41,800 nt of DNA from an uncultured Oleiphilus sp. (GCA_913020245.1 CAJWAD010000021.1:1-41800), one strand, 5' to 3'; shown: positions 28,091 to 39,037, counted from the first letter of the stretch. The notes: a model not told the origin generated them from the sequence alone. Translations and numbers: made by a program.

Positions 28091-29025
28091 GGCGAGATCT
28101 CTTTGGTCGCGACTTCGCCGTTTATCTCATTCGAGGGTGCCGCATCATTGAGCCTAAGTGCAACTTCATCGCGTTCACTATCGGTGCTTTGGCTCTGAAG
28201 CCCTTTTCCATCCTGAAACACTAATAACAGCAAGCTACTTTCGTTTAGCTTTGCCTTAGGCCTAACCTCGACGCGGGCAAACGAGTAACCCGGATCATGC
28301 TCAATACTAGAGACCGTTGCGACCGGATAGCCCTGAGGGAAACGCCCACCCAGACCAGAACTAACAAGCAGATCACCTACCTGAATATCTGCAGTATCCG
28401 GCACATTACCAAGCTCCAGCCGCCCCATTGACCCAACCCCATATGCGATCGCTCGAACCCCATTACGATTGACCTGCACAGGTACCGCATGACGGCCATC
28501 AGAAATCAACAACACACGGCTTGTAAACTCACTTAACTCGATCACTTGTCCCATTAAACCATTATCATCTAGAACAGCTTGTCCTCGATAAACACCGTCC
28601 GATATTCCTTTATCAATGACAATGTACTGGTTATCAACATCAGGACTAACCCCGCTTAATTCAGTAACCACTACATCATCATCGACGACTCGGGAAGCCT
28701 TCAATAGCTCTCTAAGGCGGTTCATCTCAGCCGTCATCGACGCTAATTTTTGTGATTTTCGCTCTAGGACCAAGACCTTGGCTCGCATTGATTCAAGCTC
28801 GTCTTCCAAGGCTTCACGTGAAGTAAATAAGAACGCTATGCCATTGGAGAGACGAAACGGCAGATCACCAAGCCACTGCATTGGCGTAAAGGCGGAACTT
28901 AGCCAATGCCGGGCGTGGTCTAAGTGCTGAAAGCGCACATCCACTACAATTAACGTAATCGAGAGCACGACCGACAACATAAGCCGATAGGCTGTGAAAG
29001 GCCCTTGTACGAATATAGTGCTAAT
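28087..29025 (-). CDS. mreC: Rod shape-determining protein MreC, probable ATT start
   Basis: MreC is a bitopic periplasmic scaffold that activates the RodA-PBP2 pair. Read from ATT at 29025 it has 312 residues: a short cytoplasmic N-terminus STIFVQGPFTAYRL, one membrane helix (about 15-33), a coiled coil (about 70-115) and the two beta-barrel MreC domain (about 125-280), ending in an acidic tail. The N-terminal pattern IF-x-x-GP-...-R is the family one, but the first ATG (28980) lies after it and has no Shine-Dalgarno. GAGGAG (29032-29037) sits six bases before the ATT, and no ATG, GTG or TTG occurs in frame upstream before a stop at 29046. Identity is certain; the start is inferred. Confidence 0.93.
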   Translation of the reverse strand: MSTIFVQGPFTAYRLMLSVVLSITLIVVDVRFQHLDHARHWLSSAFTPMQWLGDLPFRLSNGIAFLFTSREALEDELESMRAKVLVLERKSQKLASMTAEMNRLRELLKASRVVDDDVVVTELSGVSPDVDNQYIVIDKGISDGVYRGQAVLDDNGLMGQVIELSEFTSRVLLISDGRHAVPVQVNRNGVRAIAYGVGSMGRLELGNVPDTADIQVGDLLVSSGLGGRFPQGYPVATVSSIEHDPGYSFARVEVRPKAKLNESSLLLLVFQDGKGLQSQSTDSERDEVALRLNDAAPSNEINGEVATKEISP

Positions 29026-29055
29026 TGATAGCTCCTCTAAAAATCATCCATACAA

Positions 29056-29081
29056 AAATGCGCTGACAAAGCAGCGCATTT
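29056..29081 (-). terminator. Terminator-like hairpin between mreB and mreC
   Basis: A perfect 10-bp inverted repeat (AAATGCGCTG / CAGCGCATTT, loop of six) lies in the 76-base mreB-mreC spacer. Read on the reverse strand it ends in a run of five Ts. It could end or attenuate transcription after mreB so that mreB is made in excess of mreCD, or protect the mreB message 3' end. Confidence 0.65.
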
Positions 29082-29101
29082 CAAACTAATCGAATGTTCC
29101 A

Positions 29102-30439
<1,338 letters not shown>

Positions 30440-30727
30440 ATGTCTATAAGCCCAGAGGACATTCAAAAAATTGCCAAGCTGTCGCATCTTCAATTAGAGA
30501 AAGATAAAACAGAAAAACTTGGACAAGATATTAACAACATTCTGTCCTTTGTAGATCAACTTCAGGCGGCAGATACGTCTAATATCGAACCTATGGCGCA
30601 TCCTATGGACGCCGAACAAATCCTCAGGGCAGACATAGTGAGTGAACATGATCAACGCGAAAAACTCGCAAAGAATGCTCCGGCGATCGAAGATGGTCTT
30701 TTTTTAGTTCCAAGGGTAATCGAATAG
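30440..30727 (+). CDS. gatC: Asp/Glu-tRNA amidotransferase subunit C
   Basis: GatC is the small subunit that wraps around GatA and joins it to GatB in the amidotransferase that makes Gln-tRNA(Gln) and/or Asn-tRNA(Asn). The 95-residue product has the family pattern IQKIAKLSHLQL at the N-terminus and the C-terminal DGLFLVPRVIE. AAGGA lies eight bases before the ATG. It begins the gatCAB operon. Confidence 0.95.
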   Translation: MSISPEDIQKIAKLSHLQLEKDKTEKLGQDINNILSFVDQLQAADTSNIEPMAHPMDAEQILRADIVSEHDQREKLAKNAPAIEDGLFLVPRVIE

Positions 30728-30791
30728 ACCGATTCGTCCAGAATCGCAACAATCAATGTAACGCAGTCGCCAAACAAACTAAGAGCCAAAA

Positions 30792-32261
30792 ATGTTTGAA
30801 AAATCTATAAAAGAACTTGCCGAAGGACTCCGCCAGGGTGAGTTCTCCAGCCAAGAGTTAACCAAAGCGTATTTAGATCGTATCGATCAATATAACGGTA
30901 ATCTTAATGCCTATATCACAGTCGCGCATGAACAAGCGTTAGCGGATGCGAGAGCGGCGGATGAGAAAATAGCCGCGGGCCCTGCAAACATATGGACAGG
31001 TATTCCGTTCGCGCACAAAGATATTTTTTGTACCGAGGGGTTATTAACAAGCTGCGGATCAAAAATGCTCAGCAATTTCGTTCCTCCCTATGATGCGACA
31101 GTTGCCACCAACTTTAAACAGGCAGGCGCGGTATGCTTGGGCAAGGCAAATATGGATGAATTTGCGATGGGGGGCAGCAACGAAAATAGTTTTTATGGCC
31201 CTGCAATTAATCCTTGGAGCACTGACACGTCTCTAGTTCCGGGCGGTTCATCAGGTGGCTCTGCTGTTGCCGTGGCCGCAAGACTTGCGCCGGCCGCAAC
31301 AGGCACAGACACTGGCGGATCAATTCGCCAACCCGCAGCATTTTGTGGACTCACCGGACTGAAACCGACTTATGGACGCGTCTCACGCTATGGCATGGTC
31401 GCGTTTGCCTCTAGCCTCGATCAAGGTGGGCCGATGGCACGCAGCGCAGAAGATGCAGCGGCAATGCTGCAAGTAATGGCCGGTTATGATGCAAAGGATT
31501 CTACAAGCGTAAAACAAGCTGTACCGAACTATTCAATGCACCTAAATCAGGATTTGAAAGGTTTACGCATCGGACTTCCCGTTGAGTATTTCAACAAACA
31601 CTTAAATGCAGCTATGCAAAAAGTCTTAGAAGATGCGATCAAACTCTTCGAAGCCCGTGGCGCTGTCTGTAAGGAGATATCACTTCCGCACACCGAGCTC
31701 GCAGTGCCTGCCTATTATGTCATTGCACCAGCTGAAGCTTCTGCAAATCTGAGCCGCTTTGATGGGGTTCGCTACGGCTACCGCTGCGATGACCCGCAAG
31801 ACCTGATGGATATGTACATGCGCAGCCGCTCCGAAGGCTTCGGAACAGAGGTTAAGCGTCGCATAATGGTCGGCGCTTATGCTCTTTCGGCGGGTTATTA
31901 CGATGCCTACTACCGTAAAGCCCAACAAGTTCGCCGTCTCATTAAAAACGACTTTATGACGGCTTTTGAAACCGTGGATGTGATCTTAGGTCCGACCACC
32001 CCAAGCCCAGCCTTCGGCCTTGGCGAAAAAGGCGATGACCCAGTACAAATGTATTTGGAGGATATTTATACCATTTCGGCAAATCTTGCTGGCCTGCCAG
32101 CGCTCTCAGCACCTGCAGGCACTATCGACGGACTACCAGTGGGCATGCAGCTGATTGGCAACTACTTTGACGAAGCCAGACTGCTTGCGATCGCCCATCA
32201 ATTTCAAGCCGAGACAAACTGGCATACTCAAGCCCCGAAAACTGAACTAACAGGCCTATAA
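30792..32261 (+). CDS. gatA: Asp/Glu-tRNA amidotransferase subunit A
   Basis: GatA is the amidase that frees ammonia from glutamine for the transamidation. The 489-residue product has the complete amidase-signature triad: Lys76 in PFAHKD, the cis-serine in [16 protein letters not shown] (about 154) and the nucleophile Ser177 in [15 protein letters not shown]. Length and motifs match GatA rather than a stand-alone amidase, and the flanking gatC and gatB confirm it. The stop is 17 bases before gatB. Confidence 0.97.
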   Translation: MFEKSIKELAEGLRQGEFSSQELTKAYLDRIDQYNGNLNAYITVAHEQALADARAADEKIAAGPANIWTGIPFAHKDIFCTEGLLTSCGSKMLSNFVPPYDATVATNFKQAGAVCLGKANMDEFAMGGSNENSFYGPAINPWSTDTSLVPGGSSGGSAVAVAARLAPAATGTDTGGSIRQPAAFCGLTGLKPTYGRVSRYGMVAFASSLDQGGPMARSAEDAAAMLQVMAGYDAKDSTSVKQAVPNYSMHLNQDLKGLRIGLPVEYFNKHLNAAMQKVLEDAIKLFEARGAVCKEISLPHTELAVPAYYVIAPAEASANLSRFDGVRYGYRCDDPQDLMDMYMRSRSEGFGTEVKRRIMVGAYALSAGYYDAYYRKAQQVRRLIKNDFMTAFETVDVILGPTTPSPAFGLGEKGDDPVQMYLEDIYTISANLAGLPALSAPAGTIDGLPVGMQLIGNYFDEARLLAIAHQFQAETNWHTQAPKTELTGL

Positions 32262-32278
32262 GCTGAGGAATAAAAACT

Positions 32279-33727
32279 ATGAAATGGGAAACCGTAATCG
32301 GCTTAGAAGTTCATGTCCAGTTGGCGACAAAATCAAAAATATTTTCTGGGTCCTCTACTACCTTTGGTGCTGAACCAAATACACAGGCAAATGCAGTTGA
32401 CTTGGCATTACCGGGCACATTGCCCGTGCCAAATGAGCAAGCATTTCGTTATGCAACGATGTTCGGCCTAGCAATTGACGCTAAGATAAATCGCCGCAGC
32501 GTTTTTGAACGCAAAAACTATTTTTATCCGGACCTACCGAAAGGCTATCAAACCACTCAGCTTGATGCACCTATTGTCGGGTCGGGCATTGTACAAATTC
32601 AGCTTTCAAATGGTCGAACAAAAGATATTCGCATCCACCATGCACATCTAGAAGAAGATGCAGGAAAGTCACTTCATGAAGACTACCATGGCATGTCAGG
32701 TATCGATTTAAATCGAGCAGGAACGCCACTTATCGAAATCGTTTCTGAGCCAGATATGCATACCGCGGAAGAGGCCGTCGAATTCGCAAAAGCATTGCAT
32801 TCAATCGTGACCTCACTCGGTATTTGCGATGGCCAAATGTCTCAAGGCTCTATGCGTTTCGATGTAAACATTTCAGTACGTCCGGAGGGCTCCGATACCC
32901 TAGGCACACGCACAGAAACAAAAAATCTTAACTCGTTCCGTTTTATGGAACGCGCCATAGCGCTCGAAGTTGAACGCCAAATTGATCTCATCGAAGATGG
33001 TGGCCGCGTTATCCAAGAAACTCGGTTATACGACGGTGAAAAAGATACGGCACGCTCTATGCGGAGCAAAGAAGAAGCAAACGACTACCGATATTTCCCT
33101 TGCCCAGACCTATTACCAGTCGTACTGGATGATAGCTTTATCGACGCAGCGCGCGCCGCGATGCCAGAACTGCCGAAAGATAGAAAGAATCGCTTTATAG
33201 ATAACCTAGGTTTAAACGATTACGATGCAGGAATTCTTGCCGCTAGCGCCGAGCTCTCGGCCCTATTCGAATCGGCAAACAAGGTGGCGGATAACGCAAA
33301 GCTTTGCGCTAATTGGGTAATCGGAGAACTCTCCGCAAGACTAAACAGTGACAATGTAAACCTCGAAGATAAGGGCTTTACTGGCGATATGTTGGGGCTT
33401 TTAGTTTTGCGCATTAAAGATGGTACGGTTTCTTCCTCAGGCGCTAGAAGGGTCTTCGATATTTTGTGGGAAGGCGAGCACGCGGATGTGGATGCCATTA
33501 TAGAGACGCAAGGCCTCAAACAAGTTTCAGACACCGGTGCATTAGAAGCAATCGTAGATGAAGTGCTAGCGAGCATGACTGCTCAAATTACCCAGTATAG
33601 AGAGGCTGATGATAAGAAACGCAAAAAGCTGATGGGTGGTTTTATGGGACCTTTGATGAAGGCCTCCAAGGGGCAAGGCAACCCAAAACTATTTAACGAA
33701 ATTCTGCAAAAGAAATTGAATGGTTAA
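32279..33727 (+). CDS. gatB: Asp/Glu-tRNA amidotransferase subunit B
   Basis: GatB binds mischarged tRNA, activates the acyl group with ATP and adds the ammonia delivered from GatA. The 482-residue product has the cradle domain signature ([13 protein letters not shown], then [15 protein letters not shown]), the [17 protein letters not shown] block, and C-terminal helical and YqeY-like tail domains (about 330-480, ending [14 protein letters not shown]). GAGGA lies about nine bases upstream. It ends the operon, and a hairpin lies 23 bases after the stop. Confidence 0.97.
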   Translation: MKWETVIGLEVHVQLATKSKIFSGSSTTFGAEPNTQANAVDLALPGTLPVPNEQAFRYATMFGLAIDAKINRRSVFERKNYFYPDLPKGYQTTQLDAPIVGSGIVQIQLSNGRTKDIRIHHAHLEEDAGKSLHEDYHGMSGIDLNRAGTPLIEIVSEPDMHTAEEAVEFAKALHSIVTSLGICDGQMSQGSMRFDVNISVRPEGSDTLGTRTETKNLNSFRFMERAIALEVERQIDLIEDGGRVIQETRLYDGEKDTARSMRSKEEANDYRYFPCPDLLPVVLDDSFIDAARAAMPELPKDRKNRFIDNLGLNDYDAGILAASAELSALFESANKVADNAKLCANWVIGELSARLNSDNVNLEDKGFTGDMLGLLVLRIKDGTVSSSGARRVFDILWEGEHADVDAIIETQGLKQVSDTGALEAIVDEVLASMTAQITQYREADDKKRKKLMGGFMGPLMKASKGQGNPKLFNEILQKKLNG

Positions 33728-33750
33728 CGGAGCCGTCTCGGTCCCAGACA

Positions 33751-33790
33751 ATACCAAAAGCTCAACCTAAACTGATAGAGCTTTTGGTAT
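33751..33790. terminator. Long hairpin between gatB and the TraF-like gene
   Basis: A perfect 13-bp inverted repeat (ATACCAAAAGCTC at 33751-33763, GAGCTTTTGGTAT at 33778-33790) with a 14-base loop fills the gap between two convergent genes. It is symmetric, so it may serve both, but no T-run follows on either strand; the match to a Rho-independent terminator is therefore partial. Confidence 0.5.
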
Positions 33791-33810
33791 CGGACGATTA
33801 CCTCATACGC

Positions 33811-35115
33811 CTAAAAGCTCAAACCAAATTGAAGGCTCAATCCAAAAGTATTGAGGTCGACACTCGTAAATGCTGCAACTTCCAACGCTGAATCAAGGAT
33901 ATCAACGCCGAGACCCGCCGTCGCAAGCGTTTGTTTATCAGGATTTATTAGATCTACGCGCGCGCCCGTTCTCACTTGAACGGTTGGCCAAGCATCATAT
34001 TCAAGCCCCATGCTCCAAGCTTGTTTGTCCCCCTCGGAAAAGGTTTCTGAGGTTTTCGTCAACTCAAGATCTGTTGCCAAAGTCAGCCCTTCATCATGAT
34101 AGGCCAATCCCGCCAACAGCACCGGGGACAAGCTTACTTTAATTGAATTTGATGCTGACGTTAAACCCGTCCCGTTAGTCGGCGCTGTGTTAATATCTTT
34201 TGGAATAACGTTAACAACCGAAATGCCGGCAATGACTGTTTGCGCATTGTCAATATAACTTGCCAAACCCAAATCGAAATTAAAAGATCCGTCGTTGTCA
34301 TACTCATCTTTTAAATCGTCAAACTCATATTCATCAAATGTTGATGAATAATCGTATACCCGCAGATCAACATACTTAGGTGTAACGCCGATAGCATAGT
34401 CATGCCCGTTGATTCGCAGATTATGAGATAAAGCCAGTCCTACTTGAGATCTCGCCAGACCAACACCTCGCACTGAAGACTCTAACGTATCGATATCAGG
34501 ATTATACGGAATGTCTGCGCTCGAGGTGTAACCACCGACATCGTTTATAATGCCCTGCAATAAGTCTCGATCTCTGTATTGTCCTTCGATAACTACTTGC
34601 GCCGCGACACTTGTAAATAAACCCACGCCAAGCGTTCGACTCGGACGCACAAGGGAAACGCCAACCCCCGCGTTGCCATCGGCATTATCGCCATCAATGT
34701 CTTGAAGCTTTTCATTAAGACGACGCGCCGAACTCGCAGCTCGCACTTTATTGATCGTTTCCTCTGACGTTCCAAAAGAAGAGCGAAGCGCTTGGATCGC
34801 TTCATTAAACGGATCTAGGTAATCACCCTGAAAATCGTCGATCGCACCACGCAAGTCATCGCCATCGCGATCCATCACATAAGCGGAGGGCAATAATGCA
34901 CCAAATTTGTCCTGATTTTTTGGTTGCCGTAAAGATAAAAGGGCCGGATTAACATATACCGCCGCCGCGGGCCGAGCAGATGCTACCCCAACGCCCCCCA
35001 TACCCAATGCACGCGAGTCCATAAATATAGTGGGTTGGGCGAGAGAGTTTAGGGGCAGAAAGAGCACTAACCCCAAAAAACAAACACTCGGACCGCGAGG
35101 ATTAAAAATTTTCAT
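33811..35115 (-). CDS. TraF-like (PF13729-type) outer-membrane beta-barrel protein
   Basis: A secreted barrel-like protein often annotated 'conjugal transfer protein TraF' because of family PF13729; there is no conjugation system nearby. From ATG at 35115 it has 434 residues: a signal peptide (hydrophobic stretch CFLGLVLFLPL, cleavage near SLA), then SRALGMGGVGVASARPAAAVYVNPALL, a motif seen in FadL-like and UPF0164 barrels, a helical insert (about 85-135), many amphipathic strands, and a C-terminal strand ending LQFGLSF, a typical outer-membrane assembly signal. TTG at 35121 would add two residues. It is probably a monocistronic unit. Function unknown; a lipid or hydrophobic-substrate porin is a guess. 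Confidence 0.75.
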   Translation of the reverse strand: MKIFNPRGPSVCFLGLVLFLPLNSLAQPTIFMDSRALGMGGVGVASARPAAAVYVNPALLSLRQPKNQDKFGALLPSAYVMDRDGDDLRGAIDDFQGDYLDPFNEAIQALRSSFGTSEETINKVRAASSARRLNEKLQDIDGDNADGNAGVGVSLVRPSRTLGVGLFTSVAAQVVIEGQYRDRDLLQGIINDVGGYTSSADIPYNPDIDTLESSVRGVGLARSQVGLALSHNLRINGHDYAIGVTPKYVDLRVYDYSSTFDEYEFDDLKDEYDNDGSFNFDLGLASYIDNAQTVIAGISVVNVIPKDINTAPTNGTGLTSASNSIKVSLSPVLLAGLAYHDEGLTLATDLELTKTSETFSEGDKQAWSMGLEYDAWPTVQVRTGARVDLINPDKQTLATAGLGVDILDSALEVAAFTSVDLNTFGLSLQFGLSF

Positions 35116-35240
35116 AGACAACTCGAGTAGTATTAAATTTATTTGGCTCGACCCTAAACATCAAAATAAGTTAGCCCGTGCAAGCTGCGCCATGCAAACT
35201 TATTTCAGTGTCTTGATAACCCCATCAAAAAGCAGACGGC

Positions 35241-36581
35241 TTATTTACTCAGTTTTGGATCTAAACCTCCAGTAACAAGATCTCTAAGGCTAGCATCACC
35301 TAATTGCGCCTCAATCTGCCCCTGCACAAAATGAAGAAGCTTTTCGATCGGAATACGTCGACGTGCATCTGCTACCTTGTGTCCACCCTCTTCCCTAATC
35401 GATTGAAGCAAAGATGAAAGCAAAATTTCAGAACTTGGTCGTGCCAACACTATATGAGCTTGACGCTCATTTATCCTTATATAATTATAGTGTAGCAAGT
35501 GTTCCATAAGTTTCTTGATCAAAACACCGGGGACGTTCGGTAACCGTTCAATTTCTATGAGCGCCACTTGACGACCCTCTAACTCCGCTTGTGTTAAGCG
35601 ATACATTATTTCAATGGCTAGCCCCTCACGCATTTCCGCTGAGGTATCGTCATCTAAACGATTTACTATGTAATTGTCATGCTGGAAATAAAACGAAACA
35701 GACGAGCCAAGCAAAAGAATTAGCCAGCTCGTATATAGCCAAAGTAATGCGACAATCGCCAAAGCAAAACCTGAATAAACCAGCTGATAGCGCGCTGAAT
35801 TAACAACAAAAGCGGTAAAACCCCAACTTGCCAAATGCCATACTAAACCGGCTATACACGCCCCCAACAGTGCGCTAGTAAAATTCACATCAGCATTTGG
35901 CACCCATTTATAAATGAATAAAAACACGAAGATAACCAATAAATATGGCTCGAATGATATGAAGCCTAGCAACATCAATCTCGATTTAGAGGCGACCCAC
36001 CACTCACTTGCATAGGCGATTTGGCCTAGATCAACGACCATTGCACCCAGTGCTGCCAGAACCAACGGTCCTAACAGCGCTAAGCCGATATACACCAGCA
36101 AACGACGCATAATTGCCCTGCTCGACGTTACACACCAAATACTATTTAACGCTTGCTCAACCTTATGCATCAGCGTGATTACCGCATACAGAAGCACCAA
36201 AGCACCCACGATTCCAAGTAAACCGACCTTAACATTTGAGACTGCGTTAATAATTTGCTGATAAATTTGATGCCCTTTCTCACCCATGGGAAAAAGCATC
36301 TGCTCTAAGATGGGCGCAAAATAATCCTGTACATTGAAATAGGTGAAAGCATAAAAACTAATTGCTAACAACGGCACAATAGCCAAAAGCGTTGTATAGA
36401 CAAGGCTCATTGCGTGGAGCTCCAGCGCACCTTGGAAAATATCCCGCACCAAGGCGTAACAAATCCTAAAAAATCTATGCGCAAACAGCGCCAGTAAGTT
36501 GCTCTCAGAGCCCGAACGCATAAAGAGCCATCGTCGGAACTTTTTACCGCGAGACGCCATCATTTGAGAGAACGCTTGCAT
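35241..36581 (-). CDS. YihY/BrkB-family inner-membrane protein
   Basis: A 446-residue YihY (UPF0761) family protein, formerly misnamed RNase BN. About six membrane segments lie between residues 55 and 285, beginning with the conserved MSLVYTTLLAIVPLLAISF and including GLVWHLASWGFTAFV and ALLWLYTSWLILLLGSSVS. A cytoplasmic C-terminal part of about 150 residues looks like a winged-helix-type segment (MLYxLTQAELEG..., VLIKKLMEHLL), also seen in related longer YihY proteins. ATG at 36581 has AGG about ten bases upstream; a TTG at 36590 is less likely. Divergent from the ABC exporter. Substrate unknown. Confidence 0.88.
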   Translation of the reverse strand: MQAFSQMMASRGKKFRRWLFMRSGSESNLLALFAHRFFRICYALVRDIFQGALELHAMSLVYTTLLAIVPLLAISFYAFTYFNVQDYFAPILEQMLFPMGEKGHQIYQQIINAVSNVKVGLLGIVGALVLLYAVITLMHKVEQALNSIWCVTSSRAIMRRLLVYIGLALLGPLVLAALGAMVVDLGQIAYASEWWVASKSRLMLLGFISFEPYLLVIFVFLFIYKWVPNADVNFTSALLGACIAGLVWHLASWGFTAFVVNSARYQLVYSGFALAIVALLWLYTSWLILLLGSSVSFYFQHDNYIVNRLDDDTSAEMREGLAIEIMYRLTQAELEGRQVALIEIERLPNVPGVLIKKLMEHLLHYNYIRINERQAHIVLARPSSEILLSSLLQSIREEGGHKVADARRRIPIEKLLHFVQGQIEAQLGDASLRDLVTGGLDPKLSK

Positions 36582-36697
36582 ATTTCTCAACCTATTGTTT
36601 CAACCCGTATAAAGCGCAGCTTACTTTTCCAATTAGGTCAAGGCCAACGTATACTAAATGGTTCCCATCCGCCTTTTACACGATGATCTATCTGGCC

Positions 36698-38524
36698 ATG
36701 TTTACTTTTTTTGAAAAACTAGTTTCAGCATTTCCACCAGAAGAACCCTCCCAAGCACCGCATTCACTTATCGCGTTTTGCTTGCACTACACCAAAGGGG
36801 TTTACCCGCATTTATTCGCGATGTCCGTGCTCACAGCAAGCATTGCCATCATGGAAGTCAGTTTATTTGGCTTTCTAGGCCAGCTCGTCGATTGGTTGAG
36901 TACTAAAGCACCGGATACGCTATGGCAAGACGAATCAAATACCTTAATATTTTATGCAGGTTTGGTGTTATTCGGTTTACCTCTAACGGTATTGCTGCAC
37001 TCGTCAATCATTCATCAAGCGCTACTTGGAAATTATCCCATGCGCATCCGATGGCAGGCTCATCGTTACTTATTGGGTCAAAGTCTCTCGTTTTACCAAG
37101 ATGAATTTGCTGGCCGTATAGCGACCAAATTAATGCAAACATCCCTTTCCATACGCGAAGCCGTGATGAAGATGCTGGACGTACTGCTTTTTATCGCCGT
37201 CTACTTTATTGGTATGGCGAGCATTATCGCAAGCGCTGATATTCGCCTGATGCTTCCATTATTGGTCTGGTTGGTCTGCTATGGCTTTACGTTGTTCTTT
37301 TTTATTCCACGCCTGCGCAAAATATCTGCTGCGCAAGCCGATGCCCGTTCAATGATGACCGGCAGTATCGTCGATACTTACACGAATATCTCTACCGTCA
37401 AACTGTTTAGCCACTCCCAGCGAGAGTCGGACTATGCCAGAGGCGCGATGGACAACTTTCTTCAGACTGTCCATCCACAAATGCGCTTGGTCACAAAGTT
37501 AAATATCAGCATTTGGATACTGAACGCGTTGCTCATTTTTTCTATTAGCTATGTATCGATCAGCCTTTGGTCCATGAACGTCATCACTACCGGGGCGATT
37601 GCTGTTGCAATTAGTCTGGCACTGCGCTTAAACGGCATGTCTCAATGGATCATGTGGGAGGTTTCAACTCTCTTTGAGAATATTGGCTCAGTGCAAGATG
37701 GTATGAATACTCTTGCGCAAACACGTGCAGTTCAAGATGTCGTAAACGCGCCTGCATTAAAAGTAACGCAAGGTGCCATCACTTTTAACCATTTGCACTT
37801 TTGCTATGACCAAGGGCCACCAGTACTTGATAACCTTAACCTCACTATTCAACCCGGAGAAAAAATTGGTCTTGTGGGTCATTCTGGAGCCGGCAAATCC
37901 ACACTCATCAATTTGCTATTACGTTTTTACGATCATAATGACGGTGAAATTAGTATCGACGGTCAAGATATCTCCAGTGTTCAACAAGAGAGTTTACGCG
38001 CACAAATAGGGGTTGTGTCCCAAGATACCTCGCTTATGCATCGGTCGGTTCGAGCCAATATTTGCTATGGCAAGCCAGAAGCAACCGATGCACAAATGAT
38101 CGAAGCCGCAAAGCAGGCTGAAGCCCATGAATTCATTCAAGGTTTAAGTGATGCAAAAGAACGCATTGGCTACGATGCGCACGTGGGGGAGCGAGGCGTA
38201 AAATTAAGTGGCGGGCAACGCCAGCGTATCGCAATAGCCCGCGCTCTGCTGAAAGACGCACCCATTTTAATACTCGATGAAGCCACTTCAGCATTAGACT
38301 CAGAAATTGAGGCGGCAATTCAAGAAAGTCTGTCTCGGCTGATGAAAGGGAAAACGGTGATTGCCATTGCCCATCGTCTGTCGACTATTGCAGCCATGGA
38401 CAGGCTTATTGTGTTAAACGAAGGACGCGTTGTCGAAGAGGGTTCGCACCAGTCGCTCCTTAATCAAAAAGGTATTTATGCACAGCTTTGGACTCGCCAG
38501 TCTGGTGGCTTCATTGGCGAATAA
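36698..38524 (+). CDS. ABC exporter, fused permease and ATPase
   Basis: A half-size type IV ABC exporter of about 608 residues. The membrane domain (about 35-325) has six hydrophobic segments; the ATPase domain (about 355-605) has Walker A GHSGAGKST, Q-loop, signature VKLSGGQRQRIAIARALL, Walker B PILILDEATSALD and H-loop IAIAHRLSTI, all intact. It likely acts as a homodimer exporting a lipid, peptide or drug, but the substrate cannot be read from sequence. The ATG at 36698 gives the N-terminus MFTFFEKLVSAFPPEEP seen in related marine and Pseudomonas proteins; ATG at 36683 is an alternative. TATACT at 36650-36655 is a possible -10. It ends nine bases from the convergent yjbQ. Confidence 0.9.
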   Translation: MFTFFEKLVSAFPPEEPSQAPHSLIAFCLHYTKGVYPHLFAMSVLTASIAIMEVSLFGFLGQLVDWLSTKAPDTLWQDESNTLIFYAGLVLFGLPLTVLLHSSIIHQALLGNYPMRIRWQAHRYLLGQSLSFYQDEFAGRIATKLMQTSLSIREAVMKMLDVLLFIAVYFIGMASIIASADIRLMLPLLVWLVCYGFTLFFFIPRLRKISAAQADARSMMTGSIVDTYTNISTVKLFSHSQRESDYARGAMDNFLQTVHPQMRLVTKLNISIWILNALLIFSISYVSISLWSMNVITTGAIAVAISLALRLNGMSQWIMWEVSTLFENIGSVQDGMNTLAQTRAVQDVVNAPALKVTQGAITFNHLHFCYDQGPPVLDNLNLTIQPGEKIGLVGHSGAGKSTLINLLLRFYDHNDGEISIDGQDISSVQQESLRAQIGVVSQDTSLMHRSVRANICYGKPEATDAQMIEAAKQAEAHEFIQGLSDAKERIGYDAHVGERGVKLSGGQRQRIAIARALLKDAPILILDEATSALDSEIEAAIQESLSRLMKGKTVIAIAHRLSTIAAMDRLIVLNEGRVVEEGSHQSLLNQKGIYAQLWTRQSGGFIGE

Positions 38525-38533
38525 TAAAAAATT

Positions 38534-38956
38534 CTAACGATAGAGTGTGGCGAGTACCTGACGCGAGCCACCATCAGATCTGTGCTCGCCTAGATAGATC
38601 CCTTGCCATCTCCCGAGCGCTAAACATCCGCTTTGAATGGGAATGCTAAGGCTACAGCCGATTAGTGACGCCTTAATATGCGCAGGCATATCGTCGGCGC
38701 CCTCATAATCATGTTGGTAATGAAAGTTACCTTCCCCAGCATCTGGGATTAGTTGTCGAAGGCAACTTTCCATATCAGCGCGCACCGTGGGGTCGGCATT
38801 TTCATTAATCGATAATGAGGCAGACGTATGTTGAATAAACAAATTCAGTAAACCCGATTCAACCTCGCTTACCGATGGCAACGCTGAGATAATCTCTTCA
38901 GTAATCAAATGAAAACCGCGCGAGCGCGCGTTCAATAAAATCTTTTTTTGAAACAT
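38534..38956 (-). CDS. YjbQ/UPF0047 family protein
   Basis: A 140-residue member of the YjbQ (UPF0047, secondary thiamine-phosphate synthase-like) family. The conserved blocks are all present: HTSASLSINENADP near residue 47, HDYEGADDMPAHIKASLIG near 81 and GRWQGIYLGEHR near 117. The biological role is not settled; E. coli YjbQ has weak thiamine-phosphate synthase activity in the literature of the family. GAGG lies eight bases before the ATG. The fpr terminator hairpin is directly upstream, so its own promoter or read-through is needed. Confidence 0.92.
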   Translation of the reverse strand: MFQKKILLNARSRGFHLITEEIISALPSVSEVESGLLNLFIQHTSASLSINENADPTVRADMESCLRQLIPDAGEGNFHYQHDYEGADDMPAHIKASLIGCSLSIPIQSGCLALGRWQGIYLGEHRSDGGSRQVLATLYR

Positions 38957-38971
38957 GCCCGAGCCTCAAAC

Positions 38972-39016
38972 AAAAAAACGCCAAGGCTCTTTCTACCATA
39001 GCCTTAGCGTTTTTTT
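38972..39016 (-). terminator. Rho-independent terminator of fpr (symmetric)
   Basis: Two 17-base arms (38972-38988 and 39000-39016) form a long stem with a single mismatch, ending in seven As on one side and seven Ts on the other, with an 11-base loop. On the reverse strand it ends fpr 22 bases after its stop with a clean T-run; in principle it works in both directions. It is the clearest terminator in the window. Confidence 0.88.
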
Positions 39017-39037
39017 AAGCGTAAAGAAGAGCGTTGA

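Noticed and set aside
33811-35115. TraF-like gene as a sign of an integrated conjugative element
   Set aside because: No other transfer gene, integrase, relaxase or att-like repeat is nearby, and flanks are core genes.
35241-36581. YihY protein as ribonuclease BN
   Set aside because: The old RNase BN label was wrong for this family; the protein is an integral-membrane protein and RNase BN is ElaC.
36698-38524. ABC exporter as MsbA
   Set aside because: General fold and motifs fit, but there is no lpxK neighbour and the N-terminus resembles another exporter group, so no specific name is given.
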